A stretch of 64,000 bases of DNA from Taudactylus pleione (taxonomy: Eukaryota; Chordata; Amphibia; Anura; Myobatrachidae). Location of the stretch: positions 8,022,001 through 8,086,000 of the forward strand of contig JAUIMM010000121.1 of assembly GCA_031769625.1 (NCBI GenBank), written 5' to 3'. Numbering within the stretch: the first letter of the stretch is position 1; every line of letters begins with the position of its first letter. Below, piece by piece: positions 34,422 through 45,000 of the stretch. A model generated the notes under the pieces. That model was not told the DNA's origin. It saw nothing but the letters and a program-made list of their open reading frames with translations, and did no database searches. A program made the position numbers and the translations under genes.

Positions 34422-34648
34422 CATAGATGTGCTATATTCTGTGCTATGTGCTACAGGGTCATATAGTTTATTAAACTGCCATCCTGTCTCCCACTGCTGT
34501 GCCACTATGTTTCATAGATGTGCTATATTCTGTTACAGTGCCCTGTGTTTGTTGTGCTGCTCTGTTGCTTAGTTTAATTGATAACTGAAGAGGAGAGTGG
34601 ATGAAGGTGTTATGTTATGTTTAGAAGAAACTGAGATATTAACAGTTA

Positions 34649-34967
34649 AGCTGCATACACACACAACGATTTTGTTACCAACGATTTTCTGAACGATTTT
34701 CTGAACGATTTTCTGACAGATTATCTGTCAGATTTTTTAAAGTGTAATGAACGATTTTTTGAACTACAAACAATTTTTGTAACTTCCCTTAATGAAAATC
34801 ATTCAGTTGGTCAATCAGAATGAACTACAAACTACAAATGGGTACGCGCATGAACGATAATCGTTCATCGTTATAACTCAGAAACTGAATGATTTTTTCA
34901 ACGATTGAACGATAACGACGTCGTTATAGTTAAATCGTTCAAATAATCGTTACATGTGTATGCACCT
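34649..34967. mobile_element. ACGATT-rich MITE (copy 1)
   Basis: Left AGCTGCATACACACACAACG, right ACATGTGTATGCACCT, TTA on both sides (34646-34648 and 34968-34970). Arms are built from AACGATTTTCTG- and AACGATAA-type motifs. The 3-bp TTA duplication fits PIF/Harbinger. Confidence 0.75.
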
Positions 34968-35504
34968 TTAAAGATACAATTTACATGAATTGGACATACA
35001 ACTTTTGTCCACAAAATATATTTGTAAATAGACTACCAACATTTAAAATAACATTGTTACTATGATCTCTAGGTCATAACACCTTTATCCATTTAAAAAG
35101 TAATTTTTCAGAAAATTGTTACACCTTCATCCACTCGTCTCTTCCACTATTGATTAATGATCATTTATCAACCTCTTGTGTTTGCCTGTAACTCTGCTGT
35201 TACTCTGGGTTGAATCGCTTGTATTTGTCTGAGGCCTGTGATTTCTGATTTGCTGTTTGGAGAAGTGTGCTGGTAATATATTTACTACTAGGCTTTTACT
35301 TTTAGACAATTAGTTCTTGATTAATGAAAACATTGTATAGGGTTGTATAGTTTATTACTCTGCAATCTTGTCTGCCACTGCTGTACCACTAAGTTTCATA
35401 GATGTGCTAAACTCTTTTAAGCTGCTCTGTGTTTGTGCTGCTGCTCTGTCACATACTTTAGCCAGCCAGCTCGCTGCAGCCTTTGGCCAATATTGGTGAA
35501 AACA

Positions 35505-35880
35505 ATATTGGGTAGGATGCAGCAACGTGAGATATGAGGTTAAACCCCCAAAATGAGGGTTTGACCATATTTCTCATATGCACCAAACCCCGGAATGGGA
35601 TGCCATCCGGGGCTTGGATGCGGTGGGTAATGCCATCTTCGGATGGCGTTACCCTATTGAAGCCTATGGGCTTCTATTGGGAGAGTGCTGTGAGAGGGAT
35701 CCAATCAGATCCCTCCCAGCACCCCACGCGACACATGTGTCACCAGAGAGACTTCTGGGTCATTATCCTGGAAGTCCCTCATTCACAATGGACCGCTCTT
35801 ACCAAGAGAGCTGTCCTTTGTGATCTTCTTCATGCATACCGGTGTAACTAACGCCAGCATGCATGCAAAGGGTGGCAGGT
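35505..35880. repeat. Palindromic repeat family P, copy 2 (inverted relative to copy 1)
   Basis: GATGCAGCAACG near the left and GGCAGGTTGCATC near the right form weak inverted ends. Shares the TCCGGGGCTTGG and GATCCAATCAGATCCC blocks with 32085-32365 in opposite orientation. Confidence 0.6.
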
Positions 35881-36158
35881 TGCATCGCTGAGCTGTGAGG
35901 TGGTCAAAATTGACTGGAAATTCATTTTATTGATGTTAATAATACTGTAAGTACAAAATCAGGTCCAAATTACAATATATTAGTTGTTTTTATCAATTTA
36001 AAATAAAATCCAGATCCAAAACCCAAAACATTTGAGGGTGGTTTTGCCAAAGCCAAAACCAAAACATGATGATGTAGAAACAAAACCAAACATGGAAGTC
36101 TACGCACATCTCTAATTATAGCACCCCCAGTTATTATGCTAGAGATGGAATGCAGTGT
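35881..36158. other. Unassigned interval
   Basis: A run of CCAAAACC-type motifs (36020-36090), no gene. Confidence 0.35.
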
Positions 36159-36166
36159 ATACAGTA

Positions 36167-36454
36167 CAGAGCCGTAAATAGACTTTTTGGTGCCCTGTGC
36201 CAGAAAGAGCATTGGTGCCCCCCCCCATAATTTTTCAAATAGGGAATAAGATGCGCACCCAAAAAAAGGGCCATGGCCTCATGGGGAAAGACCAGGGAAG
36301 AGATAGGGGAGGCCAGGAGATGCTGGGGATAAAAGAAGAGGAAGCTACAAGTGAGAATGATAATAAACAGAAAAGTGACAGGCCCAAACAGCGCCCCCTA
36401 ACCTGCGGTGCCCTGTGCCATGGCACAGGTCGCACTACCCTAGTTACGGCCCTG
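36167..36454. mobile_element. Small hAT-like element with perfect 8-bp duplication
   Basis: Left CAGAGCCGTAAATAGAC, right CCTAGTTACGGCCCTG. ATACAGTA on both sides (36159-36166 and 36455-36462). 288 bp, no transposase. Relative at 56313-56601. Confidence 0.88.
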
Positions 36455-36462
36455 ATACAGTA

Positions 36463-37068
36463 GGTATATTATAGAATTGGACACTACTTGTTCTTTATAT
36501 TTATTTTTGTACAACTGTGTTACTTTTGCACAGTTTGATCTCTGGCCACACCCATATGCCATTACATTTATCAATTTACAGTATTCAGGCAGTTTTGTAC
36601 ACCAATGGCAGTTCTGGAATTTCTATGTGTGCAGGACTATAACGTTGTAAATGTACTGCCTACTTGTACTTTTGGCCCTCTCTCCTTACTACAGAACTTT
36701 TCCCAATGTCTTCTAAAGTTTAATGGCCTCTTTTTCCAGCGGAGCAAACAGAGCTCCAATGAAAGTACTGTATATGTAATATAAGTGTATCGAGGTATAG
36801 AAAATATGAGGTTTATTACTATCACACACTGAACAATCCATTTTGTACTGTAATATATTCTTACTACATAAGCTAGTCTCTGCCAATTCTTCTTGAAGTG
36901 TAATATGATGTAATTATCAAACATGGATCTTAACACTATGGAATTAATTTTGATTTCCTGAGACAATTGTATAACTTTCTAATTATGTCAGACGCCAGTG
37001 TGATCTAGAAAGATACATGTTTTGTTTTCATATATTAATAGAACATAATGGGAAGAGTCTACTCTAGA
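36463..37068. other. Featureless interval
   Basis: No supported feature. Confidence 0.4.
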
Positions 37069-37084
37069 TAAATAATAATATTAT

Positions 37085-37128
<44 letters not shown>

Positions 37129-37172
37129 GTATTACTACTACTACTACTAATAATAATAATAATAATAATAAT
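37069..37172. repeat. AAT/ACT trinucleotide microsatellite
   Basis: AATAATAAT run, then ACTACTACT, then AATAATAAT. Confidence 0.9.
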
Positions 37173-37569
37173 GATAAGTGCATTTAAAATGGATATGATG
37201 TCCTTGCTTTTAAATTAATGAAGAAGTAACAAGTGTAGCACACAAATTATCTGATTCATAAATTTAAACAAATTAGACCAGTCCCCCTGATCCACCTGGT
37301 AAGCCACACCTTTTTGCCTAGTGCGATCCTAGTGAAAGCCAGAACTGTTGGGCAGGACCAGCAACAGAAATCTTGGGGCCTGGTATCTGATATCTCTGGG
37401 GGCCCTCCCTTCCTCTCAAACAGCCCCCCCCCCCAACCATATCAAAATTATATTTTATTTTTTACTTCCAAAGGTAGTATAAATGTCAAATGCAACCTAT
37501 ATATACCACCAGCTTTGAAATTGATCAAAAATGGGTATAAACAGATGGTGGCTTAAAAAAAAAAAATAA
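37173..37569. other. Unassigned interval
   Basis: Includes CTTGGGGCCTGGTATCTGAT and GGGGGCCCTC motifs that may be hAT debris. No ends found. Confidence 0.35.
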
Positions 37570-37584
37570 ATTATATATATATTT

Positions 37585-37702
37585 ATTTTATTTATTAACA
37601 GTTTCTTATATAGCGCAGCATATTCTGTTGCACTTTACAATTGTAAACATTAATAGTAAACATTAATAGAACAAAACTGGGTAGTAACAGACAGATATAT
37701 AT
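37585..37702. repeat. Interspersed repeat piece (CTTATATAGCGC type)
   Basis: TTCTTATATAGCGCAGCATA followed by TTGCACTTTACAATTG resembles a dispersed repeat tail common in amphibian sequence. It is split by the solo LTR at 37703. Confidence 0.45.
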
Positions 37703-38304
37703 TGTGATAGAAGCACTGGTAAAATGGTCAATGGCAGGTACATTTGTCCTAGGTTTTTGACCTATGTGTTCTAAACCCCCCCAGGAGAAGTCTGTTTTGT
37801 AAGCAGACCAGAGTATCGGTTTTTGGAAAAGCCGGTTTGGGTCCTGGGGGTGTGGATATGAGGAGATGGAGGGCTCCATCCACAGGCCACTCCAGGTTTT
37901 GGGCCTTTCAGCCTGGTAACAGGCTCATTAGGGCTTACAGCTGGAAATGGCTATTATAAGCATGGTTGTTTGTGGCTGAGTGTCTCACACCTGGGAGAGC
38001 AGGCAGACTAGTCTCTTCAGAGACACTTGGTGATAATCCTTGTAAGTTCATGTGTTTTGTTGATGGTGAGGGCAATAGGCCCTACCATTATTATAGAGAG
38101 GGAATCTGCTGTGTAGCTAGTGCCCAGCCAGGCTAGGACTTATGTTTATGTTTTGTTTATGTTTATATTCGTTCGGCACAATAAAGACTGGCGCCCACCA
38201 GTTTGTACGAGAACCACAGACTTGTATCCTGTTTCTATGGCAGCTGTGTGTGTAAAGAGGGAGTCCAACTACCCCAAAAGAGGTACCCCCATCCCGACTG
38301 TGTC

Positions 38305-38307
<3 letters not shown>
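37703..38307 (+). repeat. Solo LTR of a second retroelement
   Basis: Begins TGTGATAG and ends CTGTGTCACA, giving TGTGA/TCACA inverted ends. ATATAT flanks both sides, consistent with (but not proof of) a target duplication inside an AT run. AATAAAG at about 38180 may be the polyadenylation signal. No internal region on either side. Family not identified. Confidence 0.6.

Positions 38308-38341
<34 letters not shown>
38308..38341. repeat. TA microsatellite
   Basis: Pure TA run joining the solo LTR and the Penelope-like fragment. Confidence 0.9.
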
Positions 38342-38343
<2 letters not shown>

Positions 38344-38770
38344 TTTTTTTTTTCATTCATTTCATTTTAATGTGGATATGTGTCCGTTTTATTTTGCTGC
38401 TGGTTTATATTGTTAAGTTTCCTATGGTTCAGTATTTTATTTAGTTTATTTTGTAGTTTATGTTGAACTAAGTTTCTTTGGGTAATTTACTATAATGTGG
38501 GTTAAGCACACAATCATACATTTGTCATGAATAACTAAAAGTTTGTAGCAAGGTATGTCCTTTGGTGTACAGAGGTCCTGACGAAGGGGCTGAGGCCCTG
38601 AAACGTGACGTAGACCGTCCTGGTTATGTGGTGACAATAAACGTTGTTGAAGATATCCTGTGAGTGCCGATCTCTTTTTGGACGAGCATATGATGTTATA
38701 TGATATGGCACCGGGATCAGTTGAGTACACTGCAGCAATTTGTGCTTGAGTGCCGGCAGTCTTGGATTGA
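38342..38770 (+). mobile_element. Penelope-like element fragment with hammerhead ribozyme
   Basis: Non-coding fragment of a Penelope-like retroelement (probably its terminal-repeat region). It carries the hammerhead at 38574-38616, then ACAATAAACGTTGTTGAAG and ATCCTGTGAGTGCCGATCTC, the tail seen after such ribozymes in vertebrate Penelope copies. Its first 199 bases are repeated at 38816-39014. No RT or GIY-YIG endonuclease is present. Confidence 0.7.
38574..38616 (+). ncRNA. Type I hammerhead ribozyme motif
   Basis: All core bases are present. CTGACGA at 38578-38584; stem II AGGG (38585-38588) with CCCT (38596-38599); GAA at 38600-38602; stem III ACG (38603-38605) with CGT (38609-38611) closed by a TGA loop; A at 38612 as the cleavage-site H17; stem I GGTC (38574-38577) with GACC (38613-38616). 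Predicted self-cleavage is after 38612. The three-base-pair stem III is typical of Penelope hammerheads, which are described in the literature. Confidence 0.8.
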
Positions 38771-38773
38771 TAT

Positions 38774-38812
<39 letters not shown>
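38770..38812. repeat. TA microsatellite
   Basis: TA run between the Penelope-like unit and its partial second copy. Confidence 0.9.
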
Positions 38813-38814
<2 letters not shown>

Positions 38815-38815
38815 T

Positions 38816-39014
38816 CATTCATTTCATTTTAATGTGGATATATGTCCATTTTATTTTGCTGCTGGTTTATATTATTAAGTTTCCTATGGTTCAGTATTTT
38901 ATTTAGTTTATTTTGTAGTTTATGTTGAACTAAGTTTCTTTGGGTAATTTACTATAATGTGGGTTAAGCACACAATCATACATTTGTCATGAATTACTAA
39001 AAGTTTGTAGCAAG
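38816..39014 (+). repeat. Second partial copy of the Penelope-like unit
   Basis: Matches 38354-38552 at an offset of 462 bases with about four mismatches. It breaks off at AGCAAG, just before the ribozyme, so this copy lacks the hammerhead. Confidence 0.85.
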
Positions 39015-39526
39015 TTCTCCCAGGAGGAGAGATTATCTCTATTGCAGAACCTGCAGATTCAAAGTGCATGTGTAAGATATGTTGATTGTATATACACCTG
39101 TAGGTAAGAGCTGGACAAATGTGTTGGGGGACTCAGGGTACTTAAGGCAAGGGGCCCCTATGGTCTAAAAGTACAGCTAGAAATCTTCCTGCTTTACCTC
39201 TTTAACGAGGCGATGCAGGAAGCGGTAGCGATAAGCTGTATGAACATCTCATCTGCCGGAGCGAGGGAGTAAAAACTCCTCCCTCCGGTGATCCCTGCCT
39301 GAGTACACAGCTGTGTCTCACCTCCCGGCCGGCTCCACTTAGCTTGTGCAGGATCTCGCAAGCATCGCGAGATCCCACGTGCAGCCCTCGGAGCCAGCAG
39401 CCGCCGCAGCAGGGACTGAGCATTCATACATAGCCCAGCACATCATACATCTACCCCATTGTATGTTATCAGAGTGTTCTCTGCTTATACTAAGTTATTT
39501 GTTTATGAGTTTTATTTTGCAACTGG
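39015..39526. other. Interval with GC-rich hairpins, no gene
   Basis: Hairpins such as GGAGCGAGGGAGT/ACTCCTCCCTCC (about 39257-39290) and GATCTCGC/GCGAGATC (about 39352-39375) suggest a decayed MITE. Confidence 0.4.
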
Positions 39527-39531
39527 CAGAG

Positions 39532-39850
39532 GGTCTGATTCAGAGATTTACGCAAATCCAATATTTTCGCAGATTGAGTGATTGTTTGCAAATGCGCATG
39601 CGTGACAGCCATCAGTCCATGGTAGATCAGTTTTTAGACCCTGGCAAAAACGCTGCTAAGTAAATTTAGCCTTTGATTTTGAGTGTAATAACACCTAGAA
39701 AGTGCCATTATCCAGTAATTTAAATAAATTCCATTTTCTCTTCCAAGGCTGTGCTTTAGCCTCACAATAAGGTGTGATGACCACACAAAGCATCGGAGTG
39801 GCAATAGATGGGAAATACAATGCAAGCTAAGCTCAGAATCATGCCCACAA
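39532..39850. mobile_element. GATTCA-type MITE, decayed (copy G)
   Basis: Left GGTCTGATTCAGAG preceded by CAGAG (39527-39531). A plausible right end CTCAGAATCATGCC is followed by CACAA. The right boundary is weak. Confidence 0.45.
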
Positions 39851-40820
39851 TTCTAACTCCATTGCAGTAATAATCAAAGTGTCATCCAATCATGAATGAT
39901 CTCCTTTGATCCTGGAATTATTGGTGTCATTAATACAAGAGAAATGTCTCAGTCTGTTCTATGGCTAATTTAGAGTATGGGCGGTTTGGCAGACTGTGAA
40001 ATGAAAAATGGAATACAGCATGTTAGTGGAATTATAAAGCAGTGTCTATATTGCCGAAACAGTGCTGACGCCTGGGTCACACACGCCTCGTACAAGCTTG
40101 CATTTGGCACTGTTTGCTGGTTGGATTTTATACCAGGCCTTAAACTCTGAAGTCTTCTTGTAAATGAGAGAGTCCCAGATGAGCGATTACAAGTGATGTT
40201 TATCAGCAGCGCTCCGTTCCTCTCCTTAATGCTTCTTCTGCCCATCTGTCTCACGGCTGCAGCTTTTCCAGTGCTGGATTTCTGCTCTCTTGGGGCAGCT
40301 GGAAAACAAACTCATCATCGAGAAAAGTGATTCTTTATTTCTGGATGGAAGATTCAGTCTTCTGGCCTTGGGGAGAAATGTTTCCACTGTTGTATAAATC
40401 TTGGTAGGGTGGGATCTCTCTCTTTTTTCACTATCTGACCCTTTAATATTTACATCCCCCATATTTATTCTTGTACTATACGGTAAAAGGAAACAGCAGG
40501 CAGTGACTCGGGGAATACATGCGCTGCAGAGCTTGCAATTATACAGTACATTTCACTCTCTGATTTGTAGTCAGTTCAAATATAACTGCTGAGGGTTGAC
40601 AAATGATTTTTAGTGCCGCTCTATACAGTGACTAAGCATATCAGAAATGCTGGTGTTTTATGCATGTTTCCAGGGCTAGGACACTGCATTGTTCACATTA
40701 TTAGCAGCATGTTAATGAGTTTGACAATTACTAATAGGAATCGTTGAAAGCAATCTCACTTGGGGGTGAATATGATAGATGGGAGCATGGGAGACATGAG
40801 AAGTACGATACCGTCCATGT
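39851..40820. other. Featureless interval
   Basis: No gene or repeat recognised. The open frames on the minus strand near 40226-40462 show no known motif. Confidence 0.4.
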
Positions 40821-40821
40821 A

Positions 40822-42724
40822 GTAAATGGTAAGCATTCTATCATCAGGAGAATAGGAAAGTAAATGGTAAGCATTCTATCATCAGGAGAATAGGAAAGTA
40901 AATGGTAAGCATTCTATCTACGGGAGAATAGGAAAGTAGATGGTAAGCATTCTATGATAGGGAGAATAGGAAAGTAAATGGTAAGTATTCTATCATCGGG
41001 AGAATAGGAAAGTAAATGGTAAGCATTCTATCTACGGGAGAATAGGAAAGTAAATGGTAAGCATTCTATCATTGGGAGAATAGGAAAGTAAATGGTAAGC
41101 ATTCTATTATAGAGAGAATAGGAAAGTAAGTGGTAAGCATTCTATCATAGGGAGAATAGGAAAGTAAATGGAAGGCATTCTATCATAGGGAGAAAGGGAA
41201 AGTAAATGGTAAGCATTCTATTATAGAGAGAATAGGAAAGTAAGTGGTAAGCATTCTATCATAGGGAGAATAGGAAAGTAAATGGTAAGCATTCTATCAT
41301 TGGGAGAATAGGAAAGTAAATGGTAAGCATTCTGTTATAGAGAGAATAGGAAAGTAAGTGGTAAGCATTCTATCATAGGGAGAATAGGAAAGTAAATGGT
41401 AAACATTCTATCATAGGGAGAATAGGAAAGTAAATGGTAAACATTCTATCATAGGGAGAATAGGAAAGTAAATGGTAAGTATTCTATCATCTGGAGAATA
41501 GGAAAGTAAATGGTAAGCATTCTATCTACGGGAGAATAGGAAAGTAAATGGTAAGCATTCTATCATAGGGAGAATAGGAAAGTAAATGGTAAGCATTCTA
41601 TCATAGGGAGAATAGGAAAGTAAATGGTAAGCATTCTATGATAGGGAGAATAGGAAAGTAAATGGTAAGTATTCTATCATCGGGAGAATAGGAAAGTAAA
41701 TGGTAAGCATTCTATGATAGGGAGAATAGGAAAGTAAATGGTAAGCATTCTAGGATAGGGAGAATAGGAAAGTAAATGGTAAGCATTCTATCATAGAGAG
41801 AATAGGAAAGTAAATGGTAAGCATTCTATCTACGGGAGAATAGGAAAGTAAATGGTAAGCATTCTATCTACGGGAAAATAGGAAAGTAAATGGTAAGCAT
41901 TCTATCATAGGGAGAATAGGAAAGTAAATGGTAAGCATTCTATGATAGGGAGAATAGGAAAGTAAATGGTAAGTATTCTATCATCGGGAGAATAGGAAAG
42001 TAAATGGTAAGCATTCTATGATAGGGAGAATAGGAAAGTAAATGGTAAGCATTCTAGGATAGGGAGAATAGGAAAGTAAATGGTAAGCATTCTATCATAG
42101 AGAGAATAGGAAAGTAAATGGTAAGCATTCTATCTACGGGAGAATAGGAAAGTAAATGGTAAGCATTCTATCTACGGGAAAATAGGAAAGTAAATGGTAA
42201 GCATTCTATCTACGGGAGAATAGGAAAGTAAATGGTAAGCATTCTATCTACGGGAGAATAGGAAAGTAAATGGTAAGCATTCTATCTACAGGAGAATATT
42301 AAAGTAAATGGTAAGCATTCTATCTACGAGAGAATAGGAAAGTAAATGGTAAGCATTCTATCTACGGGAGAATAGGAAAGTAAATGGTAAGCATTCTATA
42401 TACAGGAGAATAGGAAAGTAAATGGTAAGCATTCTATCTAAGGGAGAATGGGAAAGTAAATGGTAAGCATTCTATCATAGGGAGAAAAGGAAACTAAATG
42501 GTAAGCATTCTATCTAAGGGAGAATAGGAAAGTAAGTGGTAACCATTCTATCATAGGGAGAATAGGAAACTAAATGGAAGGCATTCTATCATAGGGAGAA
42601 TGAGAAAGTAAATGGTAAGCATTCTATCATAGGGAGAATAGGAAAGTAAATGGTAAGCATTCTATCATAGGGAGAAAAGGAAAGTAAATGGTAAGCATTC
42701 TATCATAGGGAGAATAGGAAAGTT
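40822..42724. repeat. 38-bp satellite array with higher-order structure
   Basis: About 50 tandem copies of a 38-bp unit (AAGTAAATGGTAAGCATTCT then TATCATAGGGAGAATAGG). Main variants replace CATAGGGA by CTACGGGA, CATCGGGA or GATAGGGA. An eight-unit block of 304 bp is repeated in tandem (about 41585-41888 and 41889-42192): marker variants TAGGAT (41751, 42055), AAGTATTC (41667, 41971) and CGGGAAAATA (41871, 42175) all recur 304 bases apart. A three-unit block (114 bp) marked by TTATAGAGAG recurs at 41101, 41215 and 41329. No coding potential. Confidence 0.95.
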
Positions 42725-43320
42725 GATGACATACAGTATGGAGGATGGATAAGTAGCTGACATGAAAGTGCAGGAAAGGTTCGTGACATGGGGGGAGTTG
42801 GCAAGGATTGTGCCATGGGGAGAGTCTGGAAGTAAGCTAACGTAAGGAGATATAGGGGCATTGTTGCTTTGTATTAATGATGGCAACATGGGGAAAGATG
42901 GGAAGTATGGTAACACTGGTAAATGGGAACAATGATGACAAGGAGAATACAGGAAGGATAATGAGATGTAGTAAAATTGCAAGGTTGGTGGCATTGGAGG
43001 GGAAATACTATGACATTGGTGATATTTCCGTGGTCAAGGCACCAAAATGTTCTAATAGGCCTTCTCCATACCAGACCATATTATGTATCCGATAAGAACA
43101 GCGAGGGACACAGTAATTTACAATCTGGAAGCAGTAGCAGTGATGCATTGTGCCCATCACATTTAGCCTCGCCCCCAGCACGGAGTGGCAGTGGAAGATG
43201 AGGGACCCTCCATTCAGGAAACACATCTGGCCATACACTACAGTAGATAACTTGTGGTCCTCCTCCGCTCTGTGCTTTCTGTCTCAGCACCTCTGTCCTG
43301 TCCTGCTCTCTGTACTTCCA
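42725..43320. other. Decayed satellite edge, then unassigned
   Basis: About 42725-43010 has loosely periodic GACAT / GGAAGTA motifs that may be decayed satellite units. The rest shows nothing. Confidence 0.35.
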
Positions 43321-43342
43321 TTATATGCATGTCTGTCTCCCC

Positions 43343-43530
43343 CAGTCTGTGTTTATGTCTCCATGTCCCCCTCCCCCACCAGCAGTGTTTATGTCTCCAT
43401 GTCCCCCTCTCCCCACCAACAGTGTGTATGTCTCCATGTCCCCAACACCCCACAGTCTCCAGTGTGGATTTTTTAATGTCCCCCCCCAGTCACAGGTGTG
43501 TATGTCTCCATGTCTCCCCAGGCACCAGTG
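43343..43530. repeat. Minisatellite of TATGTCTCCATGTCCCC units
   Basis: Four to five imperfect units of about 40 bp. Confidence 0.8.
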
Positions 43531-43616
43531 TGTTTCTGCATCATCTTTGTTTGTGTCTGTGGGTCTATTTACTAAGCCTTGGATGGAGATAAAGTGCACT
43601 GAGATAAGGTACCAGC

Positions 43617-44969
43617 CAGTGGCATAACTAGGGTATTTGGAGCCCAGGGCAAATTGAAAAATGGAGCCCCTCTCCCATCTTTGTGCGCCCCTCTCCCATC
43701 TTTGTACGTCACACGGGGCGTGTCCACTGAAAAATGGGGCGTGTCAACATGACGCACACCCCTTTCTTGTCACTGGGAACATTTCTTTCCATATGCACCT
43801 TAATGCAGTGCCCCTTATACAGTCCCTCCTATGCAGTGCCCCTAATATTGGTCCCCCTTATGCAGGCCCCCAGCAGTGCCCCTTATACAGTACCCCCAGT
43901 AGTGGACCCCCTTATGCAGCCACCATTAGTTCCCCTTATACAGTGCCCCCAGTAGTGGTCCCATTTATGCAGGCCCCTAGTAGTGATCTCCCATATGCTG
44001 TGCCCCTTACACAGTGCCCTCCTTAGTGGTCCCCCTTATGCAGCCCCCCATTAGTTCCCCTTATACAGTGCCCCCAGTAGTGATCCCCCATATGCAGGCT
44101 CCCAGTAGTGGTCCCCCATATGCAGTGCCACCTGTAGTGGCCGCCCTTATGCAGTCCCCCATTATTTCCCCTTATACAGTGCCCCCAGTAGTGATCCCCC
44201 ATATGCAGGCCCCCAGTAGTGATTCCCCATATGCAGTGCCCCTTATACAGTGCCCCCAGGAGTGATCCCCCTTATGCAGGCCCCCAGTCAGGGCCGGATT
44301 ATAGGCAGGGCGACAGGGGCGATCGTCCCGGGGCCCCCACACATCGGGGGGCCCCACACCCTGTCCCCTGCCACTACTACTTAGACCGGCGGAGAACAGC
44401 ATTTAGCTGTCTCCGCTGCGGTCTTCCGCTATTGCAGCCGGGCAGCGCTCACTGAGCACTTGGGCTCAGAGTGCGGCGCTGCTCCGGCCGGCAAGCAGGC
44501 TGTGCAGTGGGGCTGTAAGACAATGCAGGCGTGATGTCAGCGGTCACGCTGCGCAGCCCCATGCCAGCCCACCACCTCAACATCCGCGTCTGAAGCCCGC
44601 GGAGTTGAATAGACAGGAGCCATAGCTGTTGCCTCGGGACTCACTTCTCCTGTGTTATTGCCTCGGCTTGGAAGGTAAGTCCGTTAATGTTTTTTTTTTT
44701 CAAGTGTGGTGCTGCTGGTTGTGGGGTTGGGGGGGCACACTGTGTGTGTTATATGTGGGGTTGGGGGGCACACTGTGTTATTTGGGGGGGCACACTGTGT
44801 GTGTTATTTGTGGGGTTGGGGGGCACACTGTGTTATTTGGGGTGCACACTGTGTGTTATTTGTGGGGTCGGGGGGGCACACTGTGTTATTTGGGGGGCAC
44901 ACTGTGTGTCATTTGTGGGGTTGGGGGGGCACACTGTGTGTGTTGGTTGTGGGGAGCATGTATGTGTGC

Positions 44970-45000
<31 letters not shown>

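Larger units (their letters stand above)
33975..35465. repeat. Degenerate tandem duplication with TTTCATAGATGTGCTA units
   Basis: Three related segments (about 33985-34113, 34430-34570, 35265-35465) share GCTTTTA..TTAG..AGTTCTTGATTAA, GTATAGTTTATTA and CCACTATGTTTCATAGATG. The first two are separated only by the element at 34114-34421; the third is separated by the MITE at 34649 and flanking DNA. Confidence 0.6.

Noticed and set aside
40822..42724. Regular array that could be mistaken for CRISPR
   Set aside because: Units are contiguous with no spacers, and the genome is eukaryotic.
42665..42994. 109-codon minus-strand ORF
   Set aside because: Low-complexity product of the satellite edge.
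43150..43627. Overlapping ORFs rich in serine, proline and cysteine
   Set aside because: Translations of the TCTCCATGTCCCC minisatellite.
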